Positions 31,382-40,532 are shown, counted from the stretch's first letter. The stretch is DNA of 42,769 nt from Rufibacter sediminis (GCF_014269285.1 NZ_JACOAF010000042.1:1-42769), one strand, 5' to 3'. The notes: generated from the letters alone by a model not told the origin. Numbers and translations are program-made.

Positions 31382-32629
31382 TTAACTTCTCACTTGCCCG
31401 TTGCCGCGCACCAGCCATTTGTAGCTGGTGAGCTCCTCCAGCCCCATGGGCCCGCGGGCGTGCAGCTTTTGGGTACTGATGCCAATCTCGGCCCCCAGCC
31501 CAAACTGCGCCCCATCCGTGAAAGCTGTGGAAGCGTTGGCGTACACCGCGGCGGCATCCACGCTGTTCAGGAAGGTCTGCAGGCTTTCAGGATCCTCCGA
31601 GATGATGGCTTCGCTGTGTTTGGAACTGTACCGGTTGATGTGCTCCAGAGCGGCAGCTAGATCAGGAACGATTTTTACGGCCATTTTCAGGGAAAGGAAT
31701 TCCGTCCCGAAGTGGTCTGGGGCGGCTACGTGCAGCAAGTCGGCGGGATAGGTGGGTTCCAGCGCCTCAAAGGTGTGCTCATCGGCGAAAATTTCCACCT
31801 TTGCCTCGGCCAAAGGTGCCGCTAAGGCGGGAAGATCTGTCAGGCGAGCCTGGTGCACCAGCAGGCAATCAAGGGCATTGCAGACGCTCACCCGGCGGGT
31901 TTTGGCGTTGAAGATGATCTTCTTCCCTTTCTCCAGATCGCCGGAATAGTCAAAGTACGTGTGCACGATACCGGCTCCGGTTTCAATGACCGGCACTTTG
32001 GCGTTCTGCCGCACGAAGTCAATCAGGGACTGACTACCGCGGGGAATCAGCACATCCACGTAACCAATGGCCTGCAACAGCGCTTCGGTGGCCTGGCGTT
32101 CGGGCGGCAGCAAAGTGATGAGATCAGGATTCAGACCGTGCCGCTGCAAGACTTGGTGAATGATGGAAACGATGGCCTGGTTAGAAGCATCGGCATCGCT
32201 GCCGCCTTTCAGCACACAGGCGTTGCCGGTCTTAAGGCAGAGCGCAAACACGTCAAAGGTCACATTGGGCCGCGCCTCATAGATGATCCCGATCACCCCC
32301 AGCGGCACCCGCACTTTGGAGAGCTGCAAGCCATTGGGCAGCTCCCTCTCCAGCAACACTTTCCCCAAAGGTGAGGTAAGCCCGGCAACGTTCTCCAGAT
32401 CCTTCGTGATATCCTGGAGCCGAGACGGGGTCAGTTGCAAACGGTCATATTTAGGATCGTCCGGAGCCATGCGGGCCAGGTCTTTCCCGTTCTCAGCGAG
32501 TAGAAGGTCCTGCTGCGCGATTGCCTGGGCGGCTACTTCCAGCAGCACCGCCGTGATCTGGTCATCAGATAACCTTCCCAACGAGCGGCTGGCGGTCTGG
32601 GTCTTCTTGAAATAATCTGTGTACTCCAT
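31382..32629 (-). CDS. proA: Gamma-glutamyl phosphate reductase
   Basis: A 415-residue aldehyde-dehydrogenase-like enzyme that reduces gamma-glutamyl phosphate to glutamate semialdehyde in proline synthesis. Family stretches are [67 protein letters not shown] (catalytic Cys) and [31 protein letters not shown] C-terminus. It lies 85 bases downstream of proB on the same strand. The space between holds a 36-nt element and a second hairpin, so the operon is split by folded sequence. Confidence 0.97.
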   Translation of the reverse strand: MEYTDYFKKTQTASRSLGRLSDDQITAVLLEVAAQAIAQQDLLLAENGKDLARMAPDDPKYDRLQLTPSRLQDITKDLENVAGLTSPLGKVLLERELPNGLQLSKVRVPLGVIGIIYEARPNVTFDVFALCLKTGNACVLKGGSDADASNQAIVSIIHQVLQRHGLNPDLITLLPPERQATEALLQAIGYVDVLIPRGSQSLIDFVRQNAKVPVIETGAGIVHTYFDYSGDLEKGKKIIFNAKTRRVSVCNALDCLLVHQARLTDLPALAAPLAEAKVEIFADEHTFEALEPTYPADLLHVAAPDHFGTEFLSLKMAVKIVPDLAAALEHINRYSSKHSEAIISEDPESLQTFLNSVDAAAVYANASTAFTDGAQFGLGAEIGISTQKLHARGPMGLEELTSYKWLVRGNGQVRS

Positions 32630-32650
32630 GCGTGAATGAACTTGAGGGAT

Positions 32651-32676
32651 GCACCCATAACTTGCCAGCTGGGTGC
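32651..32676 (-). other. Hairpin between proB and proA, abutting palindromic element copy 13
   Basis: GCACCCA pairs with TGGGTGC around a 12-base loop. It directly touches the 36-nt element (32677-32712) and is 21 bases before the proA ATG. The two hairpins in tandem could slow or stop transcription or shape the mRNA within the operon. No T-run follows. Confidence 0.55.
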
Positions 32677-32712
32677 GTTTTAGACCTGTTTTCCTGAAAG
32701 AAGGCTTGAAAC
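32677..32712. repeat. 36-nt palindromic element, copy 13
   Basis: Left half GTTTTAGACCTGTTTT and right half AAAGAAGGCTTGAAAC. It lies within the presumed proBA operon, 2 bases after the proB stop. Confidence 0.82.
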
Positions 32713-32714
32713 GA

Positions 32715-33809
32715 TCACGCCACCGGCTCGGGGTTCAGGAAGAGGTAATCATAGTGAACGAGCGGTTTCTGTTTCTGCTGGCCCAAGCGTTCCAGAGCTT
32801 TCTCGGAGCCGTACTCCGCAATCCCGAATCCCACCTGTTGGTGCTGTTCATCGATGAGCTTCACAATGTCGCCCTTCTGGAAATCGCCCTGAATCTGCAG
32901 CACGCCCACGGGCAGCAGACTTTTCGCGGTGAAGGAGCCGCACAGAGCGGCTTTGGCGCCTTCGTTGATTTGAATCACGCCTTTGGCAAACGTGCCCGAG
33001 TGCGCGATCCACTTTTTCTTGCCGGAAGCGGATTTATCCGGCAGAAAGCGGGTGTTCTCAACTTCGTTGTTGAACAGCTTCAGCAGCACGTTTTCGGTTT
33101 TCCCGTTGGCAATGTGCACGGCAATGCCCAACTGCGCCACTTTGCGGGCCATGTGGCATTTGGTGATCATGCCGCCCCGCCCGAACTGCGAACGTTGGGT
33201 GGTCACGAAGGAGGAGAAACCGGTGGTGGACGCGTCAATGTCTTTGATAACGGTATTGGCTGGATCTTTGGGGTCGCCGTTGTAGATGCCGTTCACGTTG
33301 CTCAAAATCAGGAGCGCATCGGCGTTGAGCATGGAGGCGATGAGGCCCGCCAGCTCGTCATTGTCGGTGAACATCAATTCAGTCACGGAGATCACGTCGT
33401 TCTCGTTCACCACCGGAATCACGTTGTTCTGCAACAGCACCTGGAAGCAGTTCTTCATGTTCAGGTAATGGCCCCGGTCCCGGAAATCTTCTTTGGTGAC
33501 CAGCACCTGGGCGCAGACGAGTTGGTGCTGGCTGAACAGCTGCGAATAGGTATTAATGAGTTTCACCTGCCCCACCGAGGCCAGCAACTGCCGCGCACTC
33601 ACGGCATCAGTCTTTTCTGAAAGTTGGATCAGGCTTCGGCCGGAGGCCACGGCCCCGGAGGAGACCACGATGACTTCCTTCCCCTCCTTCTTCAGAGTGG
33701 CGATCTGCTCCACCAGATGCCGGATACGAGCCTCGTCCGGCATGCCGTTCTCCTGCGTCAGCACGTTGGACCCAATCTTAACAATGATACGCTTATAGTG
33801 GAATGACAT
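32715..33809 (-). CDS. proB: Glutamate 5-kinase with PUA domain
   Basis: A 364-residue kinase for the first step of proline synthesis. The amino acid kinase domain (about 1-255) shows [57 protein letters not shown] and [20 protein letters not shown]. The C-terminal PUA domain (about 280-355, [20 protein letters not shown]) is the part linked to proline feedback in other species. The start ATG at 33809 fits the family. It is the first gene of proBA; its AT-rich leader has two TTTTACATGT sites. Confidence 0.97.
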   Translation of the reverse strand: MSFHYKRIIVKIGSNVLTQENGMPDEARIRHLVEQIATLKKEGKEVIVVSSGAVASGRSLIQLSEKTDAVSARQLLASVGQVKLINTYSQLFSQHQLVCAQVLVTKEDFRDRGHYLNMKNCFQVLLQNNVIPVVNENDVISVTELMFTDNDELAGLIASMLNADALLILSNVNGIYNGDPKDPANTVIKDIDASTTGFSSFVTTQRSQFGRGGMITKCHMARKVAQLGIAVHIANGKTENVLLKLFNNEVENTRFLPDKSASGKKKWIAHSGTFAKGVIQINEGAKAALCGSFTAKSLLPVGVLQIQGDFQKGDIVKLIDEQHQQVGFGIAEYGSEKALERLGQQKQKPLVHYDYLFLNPEPVA

Positions 33810-33838
33810 TCTACTGTTTTCTTCTACTGAGAAAGTAA

Positions 33839-33901
33839 TTTTACATGTTTTTATTCATTTAGCCTATATTATATTAACTAAAATGCTTTTTACATGTAAA
33901 A
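33839..33901. promoter_or_regulatory. Paired TTTTACATGT sites upstream of proB
   Basis: The same 10-mer occurs at 33839-33848 and 33888-33897, 49 bases apart. The second is the half of the perfect palindrome TTTTACATGTAAAA. Such spacing and symmetry fit a dimeric regulator, but none is identified. Confidence 0.4.
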
Positions 33902-34006
33902 GCGTTAATCCAGATCATTGTACCACAAGACCATCATCAAGGAGGTGCTCATCCTACATTACAACGTTTGTGTAGCAAATCAAACCTTGTTAGTAGGTTT
34001 AGTTTC

Positions 34007-34042
34007 ATTTTGGGGCTCTTTTTCGGAAAACAGCCTCAAAAG
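34007..34042. repeat. 36-nt palindromic element, copy 14
   Basis: Left half ATTTTGGGGCTCTTTT and right half AAAACAGCCTCAAAAG. It lies between divergent genes, where no terminator is expected. Confidence 0.82.
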
Positions 34043-34300
34043 GCAAAAATGTGCCTACCATTTGTTAGTTGCTTCACCGAAGCCACCCTTTATGCTCTAA
34101 GAGTAAGCTGCTTTTAAAAGAAGTATGCTGAAATTGAAGGTGTTACAATAGAGAAAATACCTAACCCTAAATAAACTATCGTCTCACTTAGCATCTATCC
34201 TAATTGCAATTATATACTTAACTACCAGGAACTCTTTTTAGAATTATTTCATTGAACACTCAACTTATACACGCCTTGAAGCTACATATAGTTGAATTAG

Positions 34301-37270
34301 ATGAAGATAAAGCTTTACAATCCTCTATTAAAAATTATATTTTTTCTTTTACTTTATACAGGTTATTCCTCTTCGCTTAAAGCCCAAATTGGGAGTTGGG
34401 TTCCCGCTCAGGCAGATTTGAGCTACCCGCGTACGTTATTGAAAGCCTCGCAGGTGCCCAACGTGCAGCAGGCGATTTCCTCGGGAGTACGGTATACTCT
34501 CTACTCGGGAGTGTACAGCAACGTGACGGGCTCGGCCACCACCAACAACACTTCCTCCAATGACCGGAGGGCGAGGGCCGCTTTTGCCAAAAATGCCGCC
34601 TTTGTCGCACTCCTGAACCGTAAACCGAGTGGTGGCACCGTCCTGCAGCTTTCAGAAACAGAGCGCGCCGCCTTCGTTTCCAAATCGAAGAAGCTGCTGG
34701 AGGGCATCAACACCGCCGTGGAAGTATACGCCTCTTTCTCCGGGGGTACTTACACCGAGTGGCAATGGCGATCCAAGGAATTGATTGATTACATGGTGGC
34801 CTATGACTTGCTGCGGGGCGCGGGTGAACCAGTAGATTCTCTGATTACGGCCCGGGCCAAACTACAGGAATTTGCGGGGAACCTGTACAAACAGTCCATC
34901 ACCCCTTTTTGGGGAACCACGTTTTATGGGACCATCAAGAACAACCACACCCTAATGACCGCCTCGGCCTTAGGCTTGGCGGCGGTGGTCCTGAACGACG
35001 TAGGCGGCACAGATGCCTGGCTGCAACCCAGCAACTGGATCAACACCGGCCTCTACCACATGGACAACGTACTCTGGCGTGATGCCAACCGTCAGTCGGA
35101 CCCCAATGTGCTAACCGGCTACGCCGAAGGCCCCTACTATTTCAAGTACGCCTTCCTCAACTGTCTGCCCTTCATCCGATCCATGGGGAATTTTCTGCCC
35201 GATGTGGCCATGAATTACACCTACGGCACGACTACGCGCAGCATCCGGAATCCCTACTTTGACCCCAGCTATGACCTGCTGTATGACTGGATTTACGCCA
35301 TTCAGATGCCCGACGGGCGGTTTCCGGCGCTGGAAGATTCATACGTAGACATGGGCATGCCCGAACTGGCCCTCACCGGCAAAAGCAAGTACCTGAACCC
35401 CATGGCCTTTACCAATTTTTCTACCAATCAGCTGAACTCTCTGGCAAAGCAGCTGAAAGATGGCACCGTGGACATGCGGGCGGCTTTTCTGGCATCTAAC
35501 TTAGCTTTCTCCACTCCTGCCAACCCCTCTCTCACGGCGTTGCCACACAGCGGGAACCTGGTCTTCAGATCAGATAATGACACGCTGGCTAGCTACCTGC
35601 ACGTGTACGGTAAAAACGGTTTGTCGCAGAAAGTCTCCGGCGGCCACAACAACGGCGATGCCAGTTCTTTCATCCTGCACGCCAAAGGGCAATTGCTGGC
35701 CCTGGACCCGGGTTACCTGAGCAGCGCCAACCGAGCCGCCGTGGGCGAAGGAGTGCACCACAACCTTATTCTAGTTGACGGAGCCGGTCCGGCTATGGGT
35801 ACCGCGGGGGCCACCAATGACGCCGAGGGTTTTATCCAGAACACGTTCAGCAACAGCCGTCTCAGTTATGGCGAAGTGAAAACCACCTACCAGGGCACCG
35901 AAATCATCCGTAAAACGCTTCACGTACGGAACAACTACTTCCTGATCGCCGATGCCGTGAGTTCTACCTCTGCCCACACCTACACCTGGCAACTGCATGG
36001 CTACGGCTTGGAGGGCGGCACCGCCGCCACCGGCACGTTCACTGATAGCCTGGCGGCGCATGAAGGTATCTGGCAGAAAAACGGCATACGCCTGAAAGCC
36101 CACGTCACCGCCACCGATGGGGCCTCGGGCTATGTGAAAGCCACGAACGGACATGAGCTTGTCTACAACACCACCGAGAACCACACGACCATGCAAGTGC
36201 AAAAGACAGGGGTAGCGCAAACGCAGTTCCTGTCTCTGTTGCAACCTTATACCACTACTTCGGCCACCATCACCACGGAGAGCTCGCCACAGGTGGCGGC
36301 CCTTGCCTCCGATGAGGCAGAGTATCAGGATTTGGCTTTTGCCCAAGGTGATACCATCAGCGTGACCCAAATCAAATTAGCCGAGCCGGTTTCCTCAGAT
36401 GCGCGCTTCACCTTCTTCTCCCTGAACAAGGCCGGCCATTTCTCTCAGGCGTTTCTGGAAAAGGGACGAGAACTGCAATATGGATCAAAAGTGCTGCTGC
36501 AATCCAGCCAACGGGTGAACAGCCAGTGGGAACGCCAAAGCGACTTCGCCTACACTGGCTACGTCAGCGATGCTACCGTGCTCACCTTGGCGATGGAGGC
36601 GGCTCATTCCTCGGTGACCGGGGACAAGGTGGAATTCTCCCGCTATGATCCCATTAAAAAGAACCTGATCGTTTCCTTAAGCGGTTCCTCGGCGTTTAAT
36701 GTGACGCTCCCGGTAACCACCTTACCCGTAAAATTGACTCAATTCAGCGCGAAAAGAGGGCGGCAGCAGGTAGAGCTGCACTGGAGCACCGCCTCTGAAA
36801 AGCAGAACGCAGGGTTTGAGGTGTACCGGAAAACGGATTCGGAGCCGGAATTTAGAAAAATCGGGTTTGTACCGGGCAAAGGGAACTGCGCCACAGCCTC
36901 GCAGTACCTATTCCTGGATGAAGCAGCACCCACTGAGACGCTATATTACCAGCTGAAACAGGTAGACGAAGGCGGCGGGTTTGAATTATCTTCTGTAGTT
37001 GCGGTAAAAGGTAGTAAGGCACAAAAGGCGGATATCTCCGTGTTTCCGGTGCCTAGTAACGAAGTAGTGCAGGTGCAATGTGCCGGTGTAGCGGGCCAGG
37101 TAGAAGTGCGGCTGCTCAATAGTCAGGGACAGCTTTTGCACCGCCAGAAATTCACGGGGCAAACCCAAATCTCCACCCAAGCATTGGCCCCAGGCATGTA
37201 TTACCTGCAAGTACTTGATCTGAACGGAAAACCCGTAACGGGCACTAAGAAAGTGCTGGTCCAACATTAA
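34301..37270 (+). CDS. Secreted heparinase II/III-like polysaccharide lyase with T9SS sorting domain
   Basis: A 989-residue secreted protein. It has a signal peptide (about 1-29, ending SLKAQ). An alpha/alpha-toroid typical of alginate/chondroitin lyases follows (about 35-400, TEWQWRSKELIDYMVAYDLL, KNNHTLMTASALGLAAVVLN). Next is a heparinase II/III C-terminal beta-sandwich (about 420-690, SGGHNNGDASSFILHAKGQ, EGVHHNLILVDGAGP), an Fn3-like part (about 810-905, LHWSTASEKQNAGFEVYRK), and a type IX sorting domain (about 910-989, FPVPSNEVVQVQ to LAPGMYYLQVLDLNGK). It should cleave an acidic polysaccharide by beta-elimination at the cell surface; the substrate is unknown. No SusC/SusD pair is adjacent. 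It stands alone after an AT-rich gap. Confidence 0.9.
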   Translation: MKIKLYNPLLKIIFFLLLYTGYSSSLKAQIGSWVPAQADLSYPRTLLKASQVPNVQQAISSGVRYTLYSGVYSNVTGSATTNNTSSNDRRARAAFAKNAAFVALLNRKPSGGTVLQLSETERAAFVSKSKKLLEGINTAVEVYASFSGGTYTEWQWRSKELIDYMVAYDLLRGAGEPVDSLITARAKLQEFAGNLYKQSITPFWGTTFYGTIKNNHTLMTASALGLAAVVLNDVGGTDAWLQPSNWINTGLYHMDNVLWRDANRQSDPNVLTGYAEGPYYFKYAFLNCLPFIRSMGNFLPDVAMNYTYGTTTRSIRNPYFDPSYDLLYDWIYAIQMPDGRFPALEDSYVDMGMPELALTGKSKYLNPMAFTNFSTNQLNSLAKQLKDGTVDMRAAFLASNLAFSTPANPSLTALPHSGNLVFRSDNDTLASYLHVYGKNGLSQKVSGGHNNGDASSFILHAKGQLLALDPGYLSSANRAAVGEGVHHNLILVDGAGPAMGTAGATNDAEGFIQNTFSNSRLSYGEVKTTYQGTEIIRKTLHVRNNYFLIADAVSSTSAHTYTWQLHGYGLEGGTAATGTFTDSLAAHEGIWQKNGIRLKAHVTATDGASGYVKATNGHELVYNTTENHTTMQVQKTGVAQTQFLSLLQPYTTTSATITTESSPQVAALASDEAEYQDLAFAQGDTISVTQIKLAEPVSSDARFTFFSLNKAGHFSQAFLEKGRELQYGSKVLLQSSQRVNSQWERQSDFAYTGYVSDATVLTLAMEAAHSSVTGDKVEFSRYDPIKKNLIVSLSGSSAFNVTLPVTTLPVKLTQFSAKRGRQQVELHWSTASEKQNAGFEVYRKTDSEPEFRKIGFVPGKGNCATASQYLFLDEAAPTETLYYQLKQVDEGGGFELSSVVAVKGSKAQKADISVFPVPSNEVVQVQCAGVAGQVEVRLLNSQGQLLHRQKFTGQTQISTQALAPGMYYLQVLDLNGKPVTGTKKVLVQH

Positions 37271-37291
37271 CCATAGCGATTTATGCTTACC

Positions 37292-37327
37292 GTTTTGGGG
37301 AGTATTTTCAAAAAAGAGCCTCTAAAC
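37292..37327. repeat. 36-nt palindromic element, copy 15
   Basis: Left half GTTTTGGGGAGTATTT and right half AAAAGAGCCTCTAAAC. It lies between the lyase stop and a separate terminator, in a convergent gap. Confidence 0.8.
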
Positions 37328-37350
37328 CTTCCTTAAGCAAATGCTAATAA

Positions 37351-37385
37351 AAAAGCCCCGCCTGTCTTGCACAAGCGGGGCTTTT
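37351..37385. terminator. Two-way intrinsic terminator between the lyase and crotonase genes
   Basis: AAAAGCCCCGC pairs with GCGGGGCTTTT across a 13-base loop. T-runs are present at the end of the stem on both strands, as expected between convergent genes. Confidence 0.9.
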
Positions 37386-37398
37386 AATTAAGTATCAG

Positions 37399-38163
37399 TT
37401 ACTTTGACTTAAAACCCTGGATAAAGTTGCGGGTGAAGTCAGACAAGACCAGCGTACCGCTGATGCCGGCGCGTTGCAGCAGAAGCGTGTCCCAGTGTTC
37501 GGTGCCGGACCAGAAGACTTCCTTGAGCGCCGTCAACGCCTCGGGGCTGTAGCTGGCAAGTTGAAGGGCAAAGGCTTGCACGGCTTCATCCATCCCCTGA
37601 ACAGAATCATACACCTCGGCGTACAGGCCCTTTTCTTTGGCCCATTCAGCGGAACGGAATTCGGTGGCATCCAGCGCCAGCTGAGAAAAAGCGGACAGCC
37701 CCATCTTCCGCTCCACGGCCGGACCAACCACAAACGGCCCGATGCCCACGGCTATTTCGCTCAGTTTCACCGCGGCGTTCTGGGTGGCGAAGCAGTAATC
37801 GGTTGCGGCGGCCACGCCCACTCCCCCGCCAATCGCTTTCCCTTGCACCCGCCCGATGATGATTTTGCCACAGGTACGGCAGGCGTTGATCACCTTCGCG
37901 AAACCGGAGAAGAATTCCAGCCCCTGTTCTTTGTTCTGAATGGCAATCAGTTCATCAAAGCTGGCCCCGGCGCAGAACGTGCGCTCTCCTTCACTTTTCA
38001 GCACAATCACTTTCACGTTGGCCTCATTCCCAGCTTGGGTAATGGTAGAGGCTAACTCATGTAAAATCTTACCCGGAAGTGAGTTATGCGACGGATGAAA
38101 AAAAGAAATGGTGCAGATTCCTGCTTTGTCAAGGGTGGAGTTTACGTGGCCTGTCTCGGTCAT
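37399..38163 (-). CDS. Enoyl-CoA hydratase/isomerase (crotonase) family, probably phenylacetate pathway
   Basis: A 254-residue crotonase. The CoA oxyanion hole is formed by CAGASFDELI (64-73) and GKAIGGGVGVAAATD (108-122). In hydratases the second motif is usually GGGxEL with a catalytic Glu; here that place is Gly 116. The other acidic residue is kept (E136 in LSEIAVGIGP). This points to an isomerase-like or PaaG/PaaF-like reaction rather than a standard hydratase. It is the last of four same-strand genes with paaJ, paaY and paaZ, so a step in phenylacetyl-CoA breakdown is likely. The exact reaction is inference. Confidence 0.85.
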   Translation of the reverse strand: MTETGHVNSTLDKAGICTISFFHPSHNSLPGKILHELASTITQAGNEANVKVIVLKSEGERTFCAGASFDELIAIQNKEQGLEFFSGFAKVINACRTCGKIIIGRVQGKAIGGGVGVAAATDYCFATQNAAVKLSEIAVGIGPFVVGPAVERKMGLSAFSQLALDATEFRSAEWAKEKGLYAEVYDSVQGMDEAVQAFALQLASYSPEALTALKEVFWSGTEHWDTLLLQRAGISGTLVLSDFTRNFIQGFKSK

Positions 38164-38195
38164 TTTTGCTTTATATTTCTAATCATTACTTAAAA

Positions 38196-38358
38196 CTGGC
38201 GCGAGTCTCCAGACTCGTGCCAATGGATAAGGGATAGTCTCTGACTATCCTCGCTGCCCCAGCAGCGATCTCACGCATTGCGAAATGCACCTCCTACCTT
38301 TCCGGCGAGTCTGGAGACTCGCAACATCCCATGTCACGAGACTGGAGTCTCGCGCCAG
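38196..38358. repeat. Nested inverted repeat, GGCGCGAGTCTCCAGACTCG family, copy 2
   Basis: Outer arms CTGGCGCGAGTCTCCAG and CTGGAGTCTCGCGCCAG are near-perfect inverted repeats. The inside has further small palindromes: GATAGTCTCTGACTATC, CGCTGCCCCAGCAGCG and GCATTGCGAAATGC, plus CGAGTCTGGAGACTCG. It is 163 bp, longer than copy 1. Confidence 0.88.
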
Positions 38359-38372
38359 AATCATTATTTCCT

Positions 38373-38408
38373 GATTAGCGGCTCTTTTTCTAAAAACAGC
38401 CGCTAATC
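38373..38408. repeat. 36-nt palindromic element, copy 16 (extended)
   Basis: GATTAGCGGCTCTTTTTC pairs with TAAAAACAGCCGCTAATC; pairing continues into flanks TTCCT and AGGAA (38368-38413). The outer arm sequence differs from other copies but both arms differ together, so symmetry is kept. Confidence 0.82.
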
Positions 38409-38429
38409 AGGAATTCTAATCCATCCAGA

Positions 38430-38480
38430 ATTTTCAAATTTTCAAATTTCCACATCTCCAAATTTCCCCATCTACAAATC
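38430..38480. repeat. Degenerate tandem repeat, TTTCAAAT units
   Basis: Units TTTTCAAA (twice) and then 16-mers TTTCCACATCTCCAAA and TTTCCCCATCTACAAA follow each other up to the paaZ stop codon. It looks like one arm of a further interspersed family. Confidence 0.55.
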
Positions 38481-40532
38481 TCAGCTCTGATCCCGCTTCT
38501 TCACCATCGTCATAATGGTGGCAATGGCGACGGTTTCGCCGGTTTCATCGGTGACATCCACGAGCCATTTCACAATGCCTTTGGCGACGTCTTCTGCGCT
38601 GCGTTTCTCCTGAGCCACTTTTTCTTTCACGGTTAGTTTCACCCCGATGGTCATGCCGGGGTATACAGGTTTGGTGAAGCGGCAGTTCTCCAGACCGTAG
38701 TTTAAGAGCACGGGGCCTTTCTTGGGGTCCACAAACATGCCGGCGGCTTTGGACAGGATGTAGTAGCCGTGGGCCACGCGTCCGGTAAACAAGGTGCCTT
38801 CCAGCGAGGTGGCATCCACGTGGGCGTAGAAATGGTCACCGGAGACGTTGGCGAAGTTGGTGATATCCGCTTCGGTTACGGTATGGCGGTGCGTCACCCA
38901 GGTTTCGGAGATCTCCAGTTCCTCGAAGTGCTTCCGGAAGGGATGTACGTCTTTTTCGATCTGCTTCGCCCCCTGCTGGTACACGCCCGTGATGGCCGTG
39001 ATCATGGTGGGCGAGCCCTGGATGGCAGTGCGTTGCATGAAATGCTTCACGCCCCGGATGCCGCCCATCTCCTCGCCGCCGCCCGCTCTGCCCGGACCGC
39101 CGTGCGTGAGCATGGGCATGGGCGAACCGTGGCCGGTGCTTTCCTTCGCGCAGGCGTTGTCCAGCACCAGAATGCGCCCGTGATGCGTTGCCGCGCCAAT
39201 CGCGAATTCCTGCGCGATCATCGGGTCCGCCGTGGCGATGGATGCCACCAGAGAGCCTTTGCCCATTTTGGTCAGTTCAATGGCCTCCTCCAAGTCTTTG
39301 TACGGCATGAGAGTGGCCACCGGGCCAAACGCCTCCACTTCGTGGGAATCGGTGAACCGAAACGGCTCGGGGTTCAGCATCACGATGGGCGATATAAACG
39401 CGCCTTTCTCCTGATTCGCGCCAATGAGGTTCACCTTGTCCAGATCGCCGTATACAATGGGCGTTTGCTTGGCGAGTTCCTTCACCTGCGCGCGCAGTTT
39501 CTGTAGTTGCTCGCGGCCCACGAGCGAGCCCATGCGCACCCCCTCGGCCTGCGGATTCCCGATGGCTGTTTTGGAGAGTTCCTTCCCTAACGCGATCTGC
39601 ACGTCCTCCACCAGCTTCTCCGGCACAATGGCTCTCCGGATAGCGGTACACTTCTGCCCGGCCTTGGACGTGATTTCCTTCCGGATTTCCTTAATGAACA
39701 GATCAAACTCAGGAGTGCCCGGCACCGCATCTTCGCCCAATACGGAGCTGTTGAGCGAATCGGCTTCCATGGTAAACGGCACCGCTTCCTGGATGAGCCG
39801 CGGGTGCGCTTTGAGCAAACGCCCCGTGTGGGCCGAGCCCGTAAAGGTCACCACATCCTGATAGGTCACATGATCCAGAATGCCTTCGCCGGTGCCCGTC
39901 ACCAGTTGCAGAGCGCCTTCAGGCAAAAGGTTAGAAGCGATGATTTCCCGCACCACGGCCTCCGTGAGGAAAGCGGTGATGGGCGCGGGTTTCACGATGG
40001 CCGGCATGCCCGCCAGCAGGTTCACCGCAATCTTCTCCAACATGCCCCACACCGGGAAGTTGTAGGCGTTGATGTGCACGGCCACGCCTTCTTTGGGAAC
40101 AAGAATGTGGTGGCCCATGAACGTACCGCCCTTGGACAAGCCAATGGGTTCGTCCTCCACAAAGTAAGGCTTGTCCGGGAACTGCTTGCGCAGCGAGGCA
40201 TAGGCAAACAGGTTCCCGATACCGCCTTCAATGTCCACCCAACTGTCGGCCCGGGTGGCTCCGGTGCGGTAGCTCAGCTGGTAGAAGCTTTCTTTCTTCT
40301 CCTGCAGGTGCAAGGCCAGCGCTTTGAGCATGCGGCCGCGTTCCTGGAAGGTCATCTTCCGGAGGGCGCGGTTTCCCTTGGCGCGGGCGTATTCCATCAT
40401 GGCGTTGAAATCCAGACCGCCGCTGTAGGCCACGCAGATGAATTCTCCGGTGACGGCATCTACAATCTCGTTTTCTTTTCCAGAACCGGGGGTCCATTGC
40501 CCCATGGCGTAATTCTGCAATACTGCGTCCAT
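38481..40532 (-). CDS. paaZ: Oxepin-CoA hydrolase / 3-oxo-5,6-dehydrosuberyl-CoA semialdehyde dehydrogenase
   Basis: A 683-residue two-domain enzyme that opens the oxepin ring of the phenylacetate pathway and oxidises the resulting aldehyde. The N-terminal aldehyde dehydrogenase domain (1-520) has E256 (TMEADSLNSSVLGEDAV) and the nucleophile C295 (AGQKCTAIRRAIVPEKL), at the same positions as in the E. coli enzyme. The C-terminal MaoC-type hydratase domain (about 540-680) has D566 and H571 in ANVSGDHFYAHVD. Length and domain order match PaaZ well. It lies 270 bases downstream of paaY, with a 36-nt element between. Confidence 0.96.
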   Translation of the reverse strand: MDAVLQNYAMGQWTPGSGKENEIVDAVTGEFICVAYSGGLDFNAMMEYARAKGNRALRKMTFQERGRMLKALALHLQEKKESFYQLSYRTGATRADSWVDIEGGIGNLFAYASLRKQFPDKPYFVEDEPIGLSKGGTFMGHHILVPKEGVAVHINAYNFPVWGMLEKIAVNLLAGMPAIVKPAPITAFLTEAVVREIIASNLLPEGALQLVTGTGEGILDHVTYQDVVTFTGSAHTGRLLKAHPRLIQEAVPFTMEADSLNSSVLGEDAVPGTPEFDLFIKEIRKEITSKAGQKCTAIRRAIVPEKLVEDVQIALGKELSKTAIGNPQAEGVRMGSLVGREQLQKLRAQVKELAKQTPIVYGDLDKVNLIGANQEKGAFISPIVMLNPEPFRFTDSHEVEAFGPVATLMPYKDLEEAIELTKMGKGSLVASIATADPMIAQEFAIGAATHHGRILVLDNACAKESTGHGSPMPMLTHGGPGRAGGGEEMGGIRGVKHFMQRTAIQGSPTMITAITGVYQQGAKQIEKDVHPFRKHFEELEISETWVTHRHTVTEADITNFANVSGDHFYAHVDATSLEGTLFTGRVAHGYYILSKAAGMFVDPKKGPVLLNYGLENCRFTKPVYPGMTIGVKLTVKEKVAQEKRSAEDVAKGIVKWLVDVTDETGETVAIATIMTMVKKRDQS

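Larger units (their letters stand above)
33810..34300. other. AT-rich intergenic region between divergent proB and the lyase gene
   Basis: This 491-base gap is the most AT-rich part of the window. It holds TTTTACATGT at 33839-33848, a perfect 14-bp palindrome TTTTACATGTAAAA at 33888-33901, and a 36-nt element at 34007-34042. A 60-codon open frame from 33918 runs through the element and is not taken as a gene. Confidence 0.65.
38164..38480. other. Repeat-filled gap between paaZ and the crotonase gene
   Basis: The 317 bases hold the second GGCGCGAGTCT-family nested repeat (38196-38358), a 36-nt element (38373-38408) and a degenerate tandem repeat (38430-38480). No gene is seen. Confidence 0.75.

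Noticed and set aside
33918-34100. 60-codon open frame between proB and the lyase gene
   Set aside because: It runs through a 36-nt repeat element, has no recognisable start context and no family likeness.
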